The notes under the pieces are model-generated. The model ran no database searches. It saw only the letters and a program-made list of their open reading frames with translations, and was not told the DNA's origin. Both the position numbers and the translations under genes were made by a program. 64,000 nt of DNA from Alphaproteobacteria bacterium. GTDB lineage: Bacteria; Pseudomonadota; Alphaproteobacteria; Ferrovibrionales; Ferrovibrionaceae. The stretch is from NCBI GenBank assembly GCA_017307375.1, contig JAFKFH010000023.1:62001-126000 (forward strand), given 5' to 3'. The stretch's first letter is position 1, and each line of letters begins with the position of its first letter. Positions 7,798-16,813 of the stretch are shown here, piece by piece.

Positions 7798-8714
7798 GGC
7801 CGCGGCCAGGGAAAGAACCGCGGCGTCACCGCGGCATAGGCCGCCCATTCGTCGGGCCGGGTCTTGCTCATGTGGCGTTCCTTGAAGGGCGCGGCCGACC
7901 CGAAGCCCATGAACCAGGTGACGTAGAGCGGCCCGACGATCGCCAGCAGGCCGAGCGGACTGCCCAGGGCGAAGCAGAAATAGCCCCACCACATCGCCGC
8001 CTCGCCGAAATAGTTCGGGTGGCGGACCACGGCCCACAGACCGCCGCGCAACAACCGGCCGCGATTGGCCGGATCGGCGCGGAACCGCGTCAGTTGGACG
8101 TCCGCCCCGGCCTGGAAGACGAATCCCGTCAGCCACAGCGCCAGGCCGATCGCCACCGCCACGATTCCGGCCGGCATCGTGAAGGCCAGGGCGAAGACGA
8201 GCGACCAGATCCACACGGTGACGCCCTGCAGCAGGTAGACCTGAAAGAAGCTCCACCAGATCCAGTCACCCTCGTGCCGCCGCCGCCAGGTGGCATAGGG
8301 TTCGCGCTCGGCCCTGATGTTGTGGCCATAGGTCTGGACCGACAGGCGGATCGCCCAGGCCGCGACCAGGACCAGCAACAGCATCTGCCCGGGCGCCAGC
8401 GTCGGCTGCAGCGCCGCGGCGGTCGCCGCCGCGGCCAGCGGGGCCAGCGGATAGGCAATGTCCATGACACCATGGTTGCGCAGCCGCGTGCCGATCGCCC
8501 AGGCCGTCGTCAGCACGGCGAGGATGGCGACGGCCTCGGCCATCCACACGGCCAGGAACGGGATGGGCCACCAGGCCCAGGCCGCGATCGCGGCGAACGG
8601 CAGCAGGGCGTGGACGACACTCCACCGCCGGCCGCGCGCGTTGGCCGGCATCCGGAAGATCCAGATGCCGGAAACCAGCGCCCAGGCCAGCAGCGCCACC
8701 AGTGCCGGCATCAT
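7794..8714 (-). CDS. DUF1295-family membrane protein (steroid 5-alpha-reductase-like)
   Basis: The 306-residue protein has about seven hydrophobic segments and the DUF1295 hallmarks: a YGHNIRAEREPYATWRR loop, and a C-terminal VRHPNYFGEAAMWWGYF motif, a likely NADPH-binding region, shared with steroid 5-alpha-reductases and isoprenylcysteine methyltransferases. The fold suggests NADPH-dependent reduction of a lipid or isoprenoid substrate in the membrane. The start is one base after the TGA of the upstream binding-protein gene, and the stop overlaps the SDR start, so translation is probably coupled. Inclusion in an acyl-CoA operon hints at a hydrophobic, perhaps terpenoid or steroid-like, substrate. 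Confidence 0.82.
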   Translation of the reverse strand: MMPALVALLAWALVSGIWIFRMPANARGRRWSVVHALLPFAAIAAWAWWPIPFLAVWMAEAVAILAVLTTAWAIGTRLRNHGVMDIAYPLAPLAAAATAAALQPTLAPGQMLLLVLVAAWAIRLSVQTYGHNIRAEREPYATWRRRHEGDWIWWSFFQVYLLQGVTVWIWSLVFALAFTMPAGIVAVAIGLALWLTGFVFQAGADVQLTRFRADPANRGRLLRGGLWAVVRHPNYFGEAAMWWGYFCFALGSPLGLLAIVGPLYVTWFMGFGSAAPFKERHMSKTRPDEWAAYAAVTPRFFPWPRP

Positions 8715-8715
8715 C

Positions 8716-9897
8716 TCAGTAGGTCAGCGACTGGTCGACGACCCGCACCCATTTGCCGTTCTGGACGCGGTTCAGGTAGGTGGCCGTGCCGCCGCGATGA
8801 TCGGAGGCGCTGAAGTTCAGCACGGGGCCGCCGAAGATGTCGCGATAGCCCTGGATCGATTCCAGCCCCTTGACGAAGCTGTCGACCGTCAGGTTGCGCC
8901 CGGCGCGGTCGAGGCCCAGCGCAGTGAGGTCGGCGCCGACCCAGCCGTAGATCACCCCGGCATTGAGGTCCTGCTTGGTCCGCTCCTTGTAGACCTTGGC
9001 GAATTCGGCCACCGCCGGCGTCATGGTCTCGGGATAGGGCAGCACGATGCCCGAACCGGCATAGAGCCCGTCGGTCGCCCCGCCCGGCGCCGCCGCAACG
9101 ACGTATTCGTAGGCCGACGAGGTGCCGAGGAAGACGGCGTCGTTCCATCCCATGCGCTTGGCGGTGCCGATCGGGATGATCGTCGTGCGGATGATCGTCG
9201 CCATCGCGATCAGCCCGCAGCCGGACTGGCGCAGCTTGGTGACCGGCGCGGTGAAGTCGGTATCGCCGGGCTTCACGCTGACCATGTCCGCGACGGTCAG
9301 GCCCATCGCCTTCGCCTGGTCGCGCGCCGCCTCGATCACGTCGGCGCCGTAGTCGGTATCCTCGTAGAAGACGCAGAGGGTCTTCGGGCCGCCGTTCTCG
9401 ACGAGATGTTTGATGCCGGCGCGGATCTGGTCGTAGAACGACGTGCCCAGCGCGAACTTCAGGCGGTCGAGCGGCTCGAACATCGAGCGAACCGCGGTGA
9501 TCGGAAACAGGTTCGGCACGTTGGCGGCCGACTGGTCACGCCAGCCGGCATTGATGATCGACGATCCGGTGCCGCCGAGGATCGCGAAGACCTTGTCGCG
9601 GTTGATCAGCTTGTTGATCGCGGCGACGCCGCGCGGCACCTGGAACTGGGTATCCTCGACCACGAGCTTGATCTTGCGGCCCTGCACGCCGCCCTGCTCG
9701 TTGATCAGGTCGAAGCGCATGCGGGCGGCCTGCGAGACCGCGACGCCGTAGAAGGCGGCGGGCCCCGACAGGTCGGTATGCATGCCGATCACCACTTCCT
9801 TGTCGGTCACCCCGCGCAAGGTCTGGGCGGAAGCGCCCGAAACGAATGCGGCTGCCGCGGCAGCCCCCAGCAGCCAACGCGAGACTGAAGCGATCAT
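8716..9897 (-). CDS. Branched-chain amino acid-type ABC transporter substrate-binding protein
   Basis: The 393-residue protein starts with a signal peptide (cleavage likely after the ASA at about residue 24) and has the type I periplasmic binding fold of the LivJ/Peripla_BP_6 family: KEVVIGMHTDLSGPAAFYGV near the N-terminus, VVEDTQFQVPRGVAA, and a central NLFPITAVRSM segment. Members deliver amino acids, aromatic acids, fatty or urea-type solutes to Liv-type permeases. No permease or ATPase gene is nearby, so it must work with components encoded elsewhere or act as a sensor. Its place among acyl-CoA genes suggests it binds the operon's carboxylate substrate. Confidence 0.88.
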   Translation of the reverse strand: MIASVSRWLLGAAAAAAFVSGASAQTLRGVTDKEVVIGMHTDLSGPAAFYGVAVSQAARMRFDLINEQGGVQGRKIKLVVEDTQFQVPRGVAAINKLINRDKVFAILGGTGSSIINAGWRDQSAANVPNLFPITAVRSMFEPLDRLKFALGTSFYDQIRAGIKHLVENGGPKTLCVFYEDTDYGADVIEAARDQAKAMGLTVADMVSVKPGDTDFTAPVTKLRQSGCGLIAMATIIRTTIIPIGTAKRMGWNDAVFLGTSSAYEYVVAAAPGGATDGLYAGSGIVLPYPETMTPAVAEFAKVYKERTKQDLNAGVIYGWVGADLTALGLDRAGRNLTVDSFVKGLESIQGYRDIFGGPVLNFSASDHRGGTATYLNRVQNGKWVRVVDQSLTY

Positions 9898-9916
9898 GGC
9901 GTTTCCCCCGTTATTG

Positions 9917-10921
9917 TTATGGCAGGCGGATCAACTTGCGGCCGAAATTCTCACCCTTGAACAGACCGATGAAGGCGCCGGGCAGTTGCTCCAGCCCGTC
10001 GACCACATCCTCGCGATATTTCAGCCGGCCCGAAACGATCCAGTCGGTCATCTCGGCCCAGGCCTGCGGATAGGCCCGCACATAGTCGAAGGCCACCAGC
10101 CCGGCCATGGTCAGCCGGCTGGTGATGAAGAACTGCGTGTTGACGATGCCCGGCCGCTCGGCCCCGGCGTTGTAGTCGGCGACCTGGCCCGACACGACGA
10201 TGCGCCCGCCCCGCCGCATCAGCGGCAGCATCGCATCGATCAGCGCATTGCCGACATTGTCGAAGAAGACGTCGACACCATCGGGACAGGCACGGGCGAC
10301 GGCGGCGGCGATGTCGGGCTCCGCCCGCCGGTCGATGGCCGCGGCAAAGCCCAGGTCGTCGGTCAGCCACCGGCACTTCTCCGGGCCGCCGGCGATGCCG
10401 ACGGCGCTCGCCCCCTTGATCGCGGCGATCTGCCCGGCGGCCGACCCGACGGCGCCGGCGGCCGACGAGACCAGGACGGTCTCGCCTTCCTTCACCCGGC
10501 CGATTTCCTGCAGGCCGAAATAGGCGGTGATGCCGGGGATGCCCAGCACGCCGATGGCGGTCGAGGGCGGCACGCGGTCGTCGGCCAGCTTGCGCATGCC
10601 GCGCCCGTCGCTGAGACCGAATTCCTGCCAGCCGAAGGCCGAGGCGACCCAGTCGCCGACCATGAATTTCGGATTGTTCGAGGCCACGACCTGACCGACG
10701 GTCGCCCCTTCTACGACGGCCCCGATCGCCAGCGGCGCCGCGTAGGTCTCGGCCGCCGAGAGGCGCGAGCGCATGCCCGGATCGACCGAGACGAAGCGGT
10801 TGGCGACGATCACTTGGCCGTCGCCGGGGGCCGGCAGGTCGACCGTCTCCAGGCGGAAGTCTTCGACGACCGGCAGGCCCTGCGGGCGGCGCGCGAGAAC
10901 GAAGCGGCGGTTTGCGGTCAT
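9917..10921 (-). CDS. NADP-dependent medium-chain oxidoreductase (CurA/prostaglandin-reductase type)
   Basis: The 334-residue protein belongs to the zinc-independent MDR branch. Its N-terminal RRPQGLPVVEDFRLE opening and VSVDPGMRSRLS segment are typical of the YncB/CurA and leukotriene B4 12-hydroxydehydrogenase families. The Rossmann domain carries a GAVGSAAGQIAAIKG dinucleotide motif around residues 150-165, and the C-terminus has the KGENFGRKLIRL ending. These enzymes reduce the double bond of alpha,beta-unsaturated ketones or aldehydes with NADPH. Gaps to both operon neighbours are under 20 bases. Confidence 0.88.
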   Translation of the reverse strand: MTANRRFVLARRPQGLPVVEDFRLETVDLPAPGDGQVIVANRFVSVDPGMRSRLSAAETYAAPLAIGAVVEGATVGQVVASNNPKFMVGDWVASAFGWQEFGLSDGRGMRKLADDRVPPSTAIGVLGIPGITAYFGLQEIGRVKEGETVLVSSAAGAVGSAAGQIAAIKGASAVGIAGGPEKCRWLTDDLGFAAAIDRRAEPDIAAAVARACPDGVDVFFDNVGNALIDAMLPLMRRGGRIVVSGQVADYNAGAERPGIVNTQFFITSRLTMAGLVAFDYVRAYPQAWAEMTDWIVSGRLKYREDVVDGLEQLPGAFIGLFKGENFGRKLIRLP

Positions 10922-10930
10922 CGCGCCCTC

Positions 10931-12079
10931 CTAGAGTTGCGTGGCATCGGTCGGCAGCCCCATCAGGACCCGGCCGGCCAGTTCGAGCGTCGGCGGCGAA
11001 ACCATCAGATGCTGGGTGCCGACATGGCCGTCGCGGAAGCGGCGTTGCAGCGACGAGGCCAGGAACACCGACGATCCGCCGCCCAGGTCGTACATGTCGC
11101 GCGTCACCCGGGCCGCGGTGCGTGCCGCATGGGTCGCGGCAAGCCGCAGCGCCGCACGCTCGGCCACGCCGATCTCGCCGTCGCCACGCGCCTTCTCCCA
11201 GGCTTCGGCCACCGCCTCGTAGAAGAAGGCGCGCGCACCGCGCAGGGCGGCCTCGGCCTCGGCCAGCGTCACCTGGGCGGTGGCCCGTTCGGCCAGGGTC
11301 TTGCGCGATCCCTGTGGCTTCTTGCCCCCGGCCAGCTCGACCAGATCGTCGATCGCCCCGCGCGCATTGCCCAGCATCACCGCGGCGATGCCGAGGGCCA
11401 GCAGGCCGAAGACCGGAAAGGCATAGAGCGCGCCGGAGGCCGTCGGCCGGTCCGTCATCAGCGAGACCGAGCGGGCGCGCGGCACCAGGATGCCCTGCAC
11501 CTCCATCTCGCCCGACCCGGTGCCGCAGAGGCCCGAGACGTGCCAGGAATCGATCAGCGTCGCCTCGCCGGCCGGGAAGATCATCATCCGGGCGTCGGGC
11601 ATCCCGTTCGGCAGCAGGCGGGGCTTGCCATCGTCCAGAAGGACGCTGCCCCCCATCAGCCAGTGGCAGTTGGCGCTGCCCGAGGCCCACTGCCAGCGCC
11701 CCGAGACGCGATAGCCGTCGGGCTCGACGGTCGCCCGGCCCATCGGGGCGAACACCCCGCCGGTGATGGCCAATGGGTCGCCATAGAGCCCGCGCGCTTC
11801 GTCCGGTGCCAGATAGGCGGCGGTGACGCCGGTGGTCGCGCCGATCATGACGCACCAGCCGGCCGAGGCATCGGCCCGGCCGACCGCCTCGATCGTGCGG
11901 AACAGCGTCGCCGGCTCGACCTCGAGCCCGCCGACGGCGGCGGGCACCGCCATCCGGAAGAAACCGGCGGCGGCGAAGCGCCGGGCGATATCGGCGGGCA
12001 GCCGGCGCGCCGCCTCGATTTCGCCGCTGCGCGCGGCAATGTCCGGGGCCATGGCCCGGGCCTGGGCAACGACATCCAT
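10931..12079 (-). CDS. Acyl-CoA dehydrogenase-fold protein, flavin monooxygenase type (HsaA/DszC-like)
   Basis: The 382-residue protein has the acyl-CoA dehydrogenase fold but resembles the oxygenase branch: an N-terminal helical part (ARRLPADIARRFAAAGFFRMAVP), a central YRVSGRWQWASGS segment typical of HsaA/HpaH-type hydroxylases, and a C-terminal helical domain. I cannot identify the usual catalytic base. These enzymes hydroxylate phenols, steroids or thiophenes with FMNH2/FADH2 supplied by a separate reductase, which is not evident here. Start ATG 12079 lies two bases after the stop of the ligase gene. The alternative is an atypical acyl-CoA dehydrogenase. Confidence 0.8.
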   Translation of the reverse strand: MDVVAQARAMAPDIAARSGEIEAARRLPADIARRFAAAGFFRMAVPAAVGGLEVEPATLFRTIEAVGRADASAGWCVMIGATTGVTAAYLAPDEARGLYGDPLAITGGVFAPMGRATVEPDGYRVSGRWQWASGSANCHWLMGGSVLLDDGKPRLLPNGMPDARMMIFPAGEATLIDSWHVSGLCGTGSGEMEVQGILVPRARSVSLMTDRPTASGALYAFPVFGLLALGIAAVMLGNARGAIDDLVELAGGKKPQGSRKTLAERATAQVTLAEAEAALRGARAFFYEAVAEAWEKARGDGEIGVAERAALRLAATHAARTAARVTRDMYDLGGGSSVFLASSLQRRFRDGHVGTQHLMVSPPTLELAGRVLMGLPTDATQL

Positions 12080-12081
12080 GA

Positions 12082-13764
12082 TCAGCCCTCCTTCCTCAAT
12101 TCGGTCTTGAGGACCTTGCCGACGGGATTGCGCGGCAGGCCGGCGACGAGATCGAGCCGCTCGGGCAGCTTGAACTTGGCGATGCCGAGATCGGAAAGAT
12201 GGCCGACGATGTCGCCCAGGGTCGGACGCGCCTCGCCGCGCGGCACCACGACGGCCCTGACCCGCTCGCCCATCACCGGGCAGGGGTAGCCGACCACGGC
12301 GACCTCGGCCACCGCGGGATGGCCGGCGACCAGCGCCTCGATCTCTTCCGGCGCGATGTTCATGCCGCCGCGGATGATCAGGTCCTTGGCCCGGCCGACG
12401 AACCGGTAGTAGCGCGGCCTGCCGGCATCATCGGTCGCGATCTCGAACAGATCGCCGGTGCGGAACCACCCGGCCTCGTCGAAGGCGGCGGCATCCGCTT
12501 CCGGATTGCGCCAATAGCCCGAGAACACCATGGCACCGGTGATCAGCAGTTCGCCGGGCTGCCCGGCCTCGACGATCTCCACGCCGGTCGCCGGATCGAC
12601 CAGCCTGGTCGACTGGGTGTGGGCGACGCGCAAGGCCCAGTCGAAGCCGCCGGCGCCGAAGCGCGGGAACACCTGGGCACGCGCCGTCGGATCGGCCACG
12701 TCGGCCGCCCCCGACAGCAGGCAGACCCCTTCGTTGGAACCGAACATGTTGTTGATGGTGATGCCGAAGCGGTCGTGATAGCCCTGCACCATCGGCGGCG
12801 GCAGCGGCGCGGCACCGGAACCGACGATCTTCAGCGACGAGAGATCCGCCCGGGCCAGCAGCGCCTCGTTCATCAGCAGCATCGTCAGCAGGGCCGGCGG
12901 CGCCACCGTGTAGTCGGGCCGCTCGGTCGCGATCTGCTGCAGGAACAGCGGCAGATCGAGCGGATGATGGTTGATCAGGGTGGCGCCGGTCATCAGCCAG
13001 GGCACGATCATCCCGCCGATGCCGGCCATGTTGACCAGGGGAAACGGATTGAGCAGCCGCGAGGCGGCCGACAAGCCGGCACCCTCGACCGTGCTCCAGG
13101 CGATGGCGATCCATTCGTTGTGGCTGCGCGGCACCCCCTTGGGCGTGCCGGTGGTGCCCGAGGTGAAGCACAGCGTCGCGATGTCGTTGGCGTCGACGTT
13201 GTCGCTGGCGGCGCGGGGCGTCGCCGCGGTCAGCGCGGCGTCGAGGTCGACGGCGCCGGCCGGCACGCCGCCGCCCAGCGCCAGCACGGCCTGCAGGCCC
13301 GGCAGCCGGTCACGCAGCGACAGCACCAGTGCCGCGCGCGGCTGGTCGATCAGCCGGGTGGCGGTGACGAAAACCTTGGGACCGGCGAAGGCGCAGAGCT
13401 GGGCGAGCTCATATTCGCGGTACTGCACCGCGAACGGCATCATGATCGCGCCGAGCCGCGCGGTGGCAAGGTAGAGCGCGACCAGTTCGGCGATGTTGGG
13501 CAACTGCACGGCGACGATATCGTCGCGCCCCACGCCGTGGTCGACCAGAACGGCGGCGAGCCTTCCGGCAAGATCGTCGACACCGGCCCAGTCGAGCCGC
13601 CGCGGCGCACCGCCGCACAGCGCCTCGCGGTTGGGCGGATCGACCAGCGCCTCGGCGGTCGGCCGCGCCGCGACATGGCCGGCGGCGAGACCGGCCAGGG
13701 TGCGACGGCCCCACCAGCCGCGGGCGGTGTAGTCCCTGATGCGTTCGGCCGGTGCCAGGATCAT
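12082..13764 (-). CDS. AMP-forming acyl-CoA synthetase
   Basis: The 560-residue protein is a full adenylate-forming ligase: P-loop TSGTTGTPKG at 201-210, a GSNEG adenine-binding turn in the middle, FRTGDLFEI hinge region, and the catalytic Lys near 550 in NPVGKVLK. The opening (RIRDYTARGWWG) resembles cyclohexanecarboxylate- and medium/long-chain-type CoA ligases. It would convert the operon's carboxylic acid substrate to its CoA thioester in the cytosol. Start 13764 is four bases from the stop of the upstream nitronate monooxygenase gene. Exact chain or ring specificity cannot be read from the sequence. Confidence 0.92.
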   Translation of the reverse strand: MILAPAERIRDYTARGWWGRRTLAGLAAGHVAARPTAEALVDPPNREALCGGAPRRLDWAGVDDLAGRLAAVLVDHGVGRDDIVAVQLPNIAELVALYLATARLGAIMMPFAVQYREYELAQLCAFAGPKVFVTATRLIDQPRAALVLSLRDRLPGLQAVLALGGGVPAGAVDLDAALTAATPRAASDNVDANDIATLCFTSGTTGTPKGVPRSHNEWIAIAWSTVEGAGLSAASRLLNPFPLVNMAGIGGMIVPWLMTGATLINHHPLDLPLFLQQIATERPDYTVAPPALLTMLLMNEALLARADLSSLKIVGSGAAPLPPPMVQGYHDRFGITINNMFGSNEGVCLLSGAADVADPTARAQVFPRFGAGGFDWALRVAHTQSTRLVDPATGVEIVEAGQPGELLITGAMVFSGYWRNPEADAAAFDEAGWFRTGDLFEIATDDAGRPRYYRFVGRAKDLIIRGGMNIAPEEIEALVAGHPAVAEVAVVGYPCPVMGERVRAVVVPRGEARPTLGDIVGHLSDLGIAKFKLPERLDLVAGLPRNPVGKVLKTELRKEG

Positions 13765-13768
13765 CGGA

Positions 13769-14707
13769 TCAAGCCTTTCTGCCTTCCGCCACCGCGGCGG
13801 CGTAGTCGCGGGCGAAGCGCTCGACGATGGCGGCCGCCGGCTCGATCGCCGTTATCGAGCCGACGCCGTGGCCGGCCGACCAGATGTTCTTCCACGCCTT
13901 GGTCGCACCCTGCGGATCGCCGATCTCGACCCGCTCCTTCGGCCGCAGGGCCGCCGGATCGAGGCCGGCGGCGCGTATCGCCGGAATGAGCATGTTGGCC
14001 TTCACGCCGGTGAAGGCATCGGTCAGCAGGATGTCGTCGAAGCCGGCAGCGACCAGCATCTCGCGATAGGCCGGCGGGGCGAGGCTCTCCTCGGCCGCGA
14101 TGAACGGGGTGCCGACATAGCCGAGATCGGCGCCGAGCACCTGGGCTGCGCGAACGGCCCGGCCGGTCGCAAGCGAGCCGGCAAGGGCGATGATCCCGTC
14201 GAAATGCCGCCGCACCTCGGCGACGAAGGCGAACGGCGACATCGGCCCGGTATGGCCGCCGGCACCCGCCGCGACCAGGACCAGCCCGTCGACGCCGGCA
14301 TCGATCGCCTTGCGCGCGAAGACCGGCGAGTTCACGTCGGCCAGCACGATGCCGCCATAGCGGCGGACGACGTCGACCATGCGGCGCGGGCTGCCCAGCG
14401 CGGTGATCACGATTTCCGGCCGGTACTCCTCGACCAGGGCGACTTCCTCGTCCAGCCGGGCATAGGTCGGATGCACCATCAGATTGGCGGCCCAGGGGGC
14501 GTCGGCCGGCCCCAGCGTCGTCTTGAGCCGGTCGAGCCAGAGCCGCAGATCGCCGGCCGTGCGCGCATTGGGAAAGGGGAAAGACCCGATCACCCCGGCC
14601 CTGCAGGCGGCGATGACGAGATCAGGGCCGGAAACCAGGAACATCGGGGCCGCGACCAGCGGCAGGCGCAGCCGGCTGGCGAGCGGCCCCGGCAATCGCC
14701 CGGTCAT
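13769..14707 (-). CDS. Nitronate monooxygenase family FMN protein
   Basis: The 312-residue protein is a TIM-barrel flavoprotein of the 2-nitropropane dioxygenase/nitronate monooxygenase family. It shows the N-terminal PLVAAPMFLVSGPDLVIAACRAG segment, an AAGAGGHTGPMSPFAF FMN-phosphate loop with the family's catalytic His, and a GADLGYVGTPFIAAEE segment. In catabolic operons such proteins often act as enoyl or nitronate oxidoreductases of unproven substrate. The frame stays open upstream to 15778, but that part is a shadow of the next gene; ATG 14707 overlaps the upstream stop as ATGA and gives the normal N-terminus. Confidence 0.88.
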   Translation of the reverse strand: MTGRLPGPLASRLRLPLVAAPMFLVSGPDLVIAACRAGVIGSFPFPNARTAGDLRLWLDRLKTTLGPADAPWAANLMVHPTYARLDEEVALVEEYRPEIVITALGSPRRMVDVVRRYGGIVLADVNSPVFARKAIDAGVDGLVLVAAGAGGHTGPMSPFAFVAEVRRHFDGIIALAGSLATGRAVRAAQVLGADLGYVGTPFIAAEESLAPPAYREMLVAAGFDDILLTDAFTGVKANMLIPAIRAAGLDPAALRPKERVEIGDPQGATKAWKNIWSAGHGVGSITAIEPAAAIVERFARDYAAAVAEGRKA

Positions 14708-15876
14708 TCCGGCAGCCTCAGCCGACCGGCGATGTTGTTCTTCTGCATGTTCGACGAACCGCCGACGATCGGCATCACGCAGATGTCGCGCACATAGCGC
14801 TCCATGTCGTAGCCCTCGGCGCAGCCATAGGCGCCCATCACGCGCTGGCAGGCCAGCACGATCTCGACCGCGGTATCGCCGATGAACAGCTTGGCCATCG
14901 AGGTCTCGACCGAGCAGGGGCGGCCCTCGGAAGCGAGCCAGGCGGCGTGGTAGAGCATGTGGCGGCAGGCCTGCAGCCTGGTCTTCGCCTCGACCAGGGC
15001 GTGACGCACCGACTGATGGGCGCAGATCGGCTTGCCGAACTGCACCCGTTCCTGCGCATAGGCCCAGGCATCGTCGACGGCCGCGGCGGCGATGCCGTAG
15101 GCGCAGGCCGTGATCTCGAGCTTCTCGACATCCAGGGCCGGGCCCGCCAGCATCTTCCAGCCCTGGTTCCAGCCGGCCTCGCCGCCCAGGACATGATCGA
15201 CCGGCACGGCGACATCCTCGAACACCACGTCGGTCGTGGCCGCGTAGCGGATGCCGATATGGTCGATGTCGTGGATGGTGATGCCCGGCAGTCCGGTCGG
15301 CACCAGCACGAACGACAGGTTGCGATAGCGTCCCGCCGTCGGGTCCGACTTGACCAGGCAGATGATGTAGTCGGCAAAGCGCGCGCCGGTGCACCAGCGC
15401 TTGGTCCCGTTGAGGATCACCGAGCGGCCGTCGTCGCTCAGCCGCGCGGTGGTGCCGACCGAGGCGAGGTCGCCGCCGACATCCGGTTCGCTGAGCCCGT
15501 AGGCGAACAATACCTCGCCGCGGGCGATGCGCGGCAGCAGGTCGCGCTTCTGCTGCGGCGAGCCGTTCTCGCCGACGTTCAGCCCGCCATAGAAGGAGCA
15601 GTGGATGAACGGCCCCGACATCGACGCGCCGCGGCGTGCCAGTTCGTCGATCACCGTCACCGCGGCGACCAGGTCGCGTCCGGCACCGCCATATTCCTCG
15701 GCGACGGTCAGCCCGCACACCCCCATCTCGGCCAGCTTGCGGAATGTCGCCATCGGAAAGGTCCGGTCGCGATCCCACTGCCGCACCTTGTCGCGCGGCA
15801 TTTCGCGCTCGACGAAGCGCTTGACCGAATCCCGCAGAAGCGTGATGTGCTCGGGTTCGTCGGCGAACAGGTACAT
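14704..15876 (-). CDS. Acyl-CoA dehydrogenase
   Basis: The 390-residue protein is a standard acyl-CoA dehydrogenase. N-terminal helices begin MYLFADEPEHITLLRDSVKRF; the FAD/acyl region contains FAYGLSEPDVGGDLASV and a GTKRWCTGARFADYI segment; the C-terminal domain has ACQRVMGAYGCAEGYDMERYVRD, where the loop after GAYGCAEG is typical of FadE-like enzymes. It would introduce a 2,3 double bond into an acyl-CoA, passing electrons to ETF. The open frame extends 33 codons upstream, but ATG 15876 gives the family N-terminus and lies four bases after the enoyl-CoA hydratase stop. It shares ATGA with the next gene. Confidence 0.93.
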   Translation of the reverse strand: MYLFADEPEHITLLRDSVKRFVEREMPRDKVRQWDRDRTFPMATFRKLAEMGVCGLTVAEEYGGAGRDLVAAVTVIDELARRGASMSGPFIHCSFYGGLNVGENGSPQQKRDLLPRIARGEVLFAYGLSEPDVGGDLASVGTTARLSDDGRSVILNGTKRWCTGARFADYIICLVKSDPTAGRYRNLSFVLVPTGLPGITIHDIDHIGIRYAATTDVVFEDVAVPVDHVLGGEAGWNQGWKMLAGPALDVEKLEITACAYGIAAAAVDDAWAYAQERVQFGKPICAHQSVRHALVEAKTRLQACRHMLYHAAWLASEGRPCSVETSMAKLFIGDTAVEIVLACQRVMGAYGCAEGYDMERYVRDICVMPIVGGSSNMQKNNIAGRLRLPE

Positions 15877-15880
15877 CGCG

Positions 15881-16687
15881 TCAGCTCCCGCTGAACTTGG
15901 GCTTGCGCTTTTCGCGGAAGGCCGAGACGGCTTCCTGGTGGTCGGCGGTGAGATTGGTCGCCATCTCGTAGGCAACCGAGGCGTCCATCAGCTCGTGGGC
16001 CAGGCGGCGCAGCGGGATGTTGGCGACCGTCTTGGTCCAGCGGATCGCCCAGGTCGCACCATTGGCCAGCTGGTCGGCCATCGCCTGGACCCGGGCGTCG
16101 AGCTCGGCTGCCGGCACGACGTAGTTGATCAGCCCGATCCGCTCGGCCCGCTCGGCCGTCAGCATCTCGCCGGTCATCAGGAATTCCTTGGCCCGGGCGA
16201 AGCCGATCAGCTGCGGCCAGATCACCGCGCCGCCGTCGCCGGCGACGAACCCCATCTTGACATGCGGATCGCCGATCACGGCGGTATCGGCGGCAATGAT
16301 CACGTCGCACATCAGGGCGATGGTGGCGCCGAGGCCCGCGGCTGCGCCGTTCAGGCGGCAGATGATCGGCTTTTCCAGTTCCAGCAGGCTGAAGACGATG
16401 CGCTTGGCCGCCGGCGCGATGCCGCGGAATCGCCCGGGCTGGTCGATCATCGCCTGCATCCACGTGGCATCGCCGCCGGCGCAGAAGGCCTTGCCCGCCC
16501 CGGTCAGCACGACGACGTCGGTCTCCGGATCGTTGTTGATCTCGTCGAACACCCGGGAAAAGTCGTGGTGCATGTCGTCGTCGATGGCGTTGTAGGTCGC
16601 GGCGCGATCGATCGTGACCTGCAAGACCCGGCCGCGCCGCTCGAAAGCGAGCGTCTTGTAGCCGGCATAGGCGGCAGCTTCCTGCAT
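15881..16687 (-). CDS. Enoyl-CoA hydratase/isomerase
   Basis: The 268-residue protein is a crotonase-fold enzyme: TYNAIDDDMHHDF near the N-terminus, an oxyanion-hole segment AGKAFCAGGDATWM at about residue 66, a second one at NGAAAGLGATIALMCD, and VKMGFVAGDGGAVIWP, where crotonases usually place active-site acids. The typical catalytic Glu residues are not obvious, so isomerase or another crotonase reaction is possible instead of hydration. It is the first gene of the minus-strand catabolic operon and starts 27 bases from a perfect 25-bp palindrome and 126 bases from the divergent TetR gene. Confidence 0.9.
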   Translation of the reverse strand: MQEAAAYAGYKTLAFERRGRVLQVTIDRAATYNAIDDDMHHDFSRVFDEINNDPETDVVVLTGAGKAFCAGGDATWMQAMIDQPGRFRGIAPAAKRIVFSLLELEKPIICRLNGAAAGLGATIALMCDVIIAADTAVIGDPHVKMGFVAGDGGAVIWPQLIGFARAKEFLMTGEMLTAERAERIGLINYVVPAAELDARVQAMADQLANGATWAIRWTKTVANIPLRRLAHELMDASVAYEMATNLTADHQEAVSAFREKRKPKFSGS

Positions 16688-16713
16688 CGCCTGTTCCTCC
16701 CAATCTTGTTCGT

Positions 16714-16738
16714 TGAAACTGAGGCTACCTCAGTTTCA
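16714..16738. promoter_or_regulatory. Perfect 25-bp palindrome, likely operator of the divergent TetR repressor
   Basis: Arms TGAAACTGAGG (16714-16724) and CCTCAGTTTCA (16728-16738) are exact reverse complements around a CTA spacer. The site lies between the divergent enoyl-CoA hydratase operon (start 16687) and the TetR gene (start 16814), where an autoregulating TetR repressor would bind. Eleven-base perfect arms are very unlikely by chance in so short a region. Confidence 0.85.
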
Positions 16739-16813
16739 GGCGTTGTCAACCGCCGGCATCAGCCAATATTCTGTTTGCAATGCAGCAAATCTCGACCTTC
16801 GGATGATGTGAGC

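Noticed and set aside
13769-15778. 669-codon reading frame covering the nitronate monooxygenase
   Set aside because: Only the last 312 residues resemble a protein family; the upstream part is a frame shadow of the acyl-CoA dehydrogenase gene.
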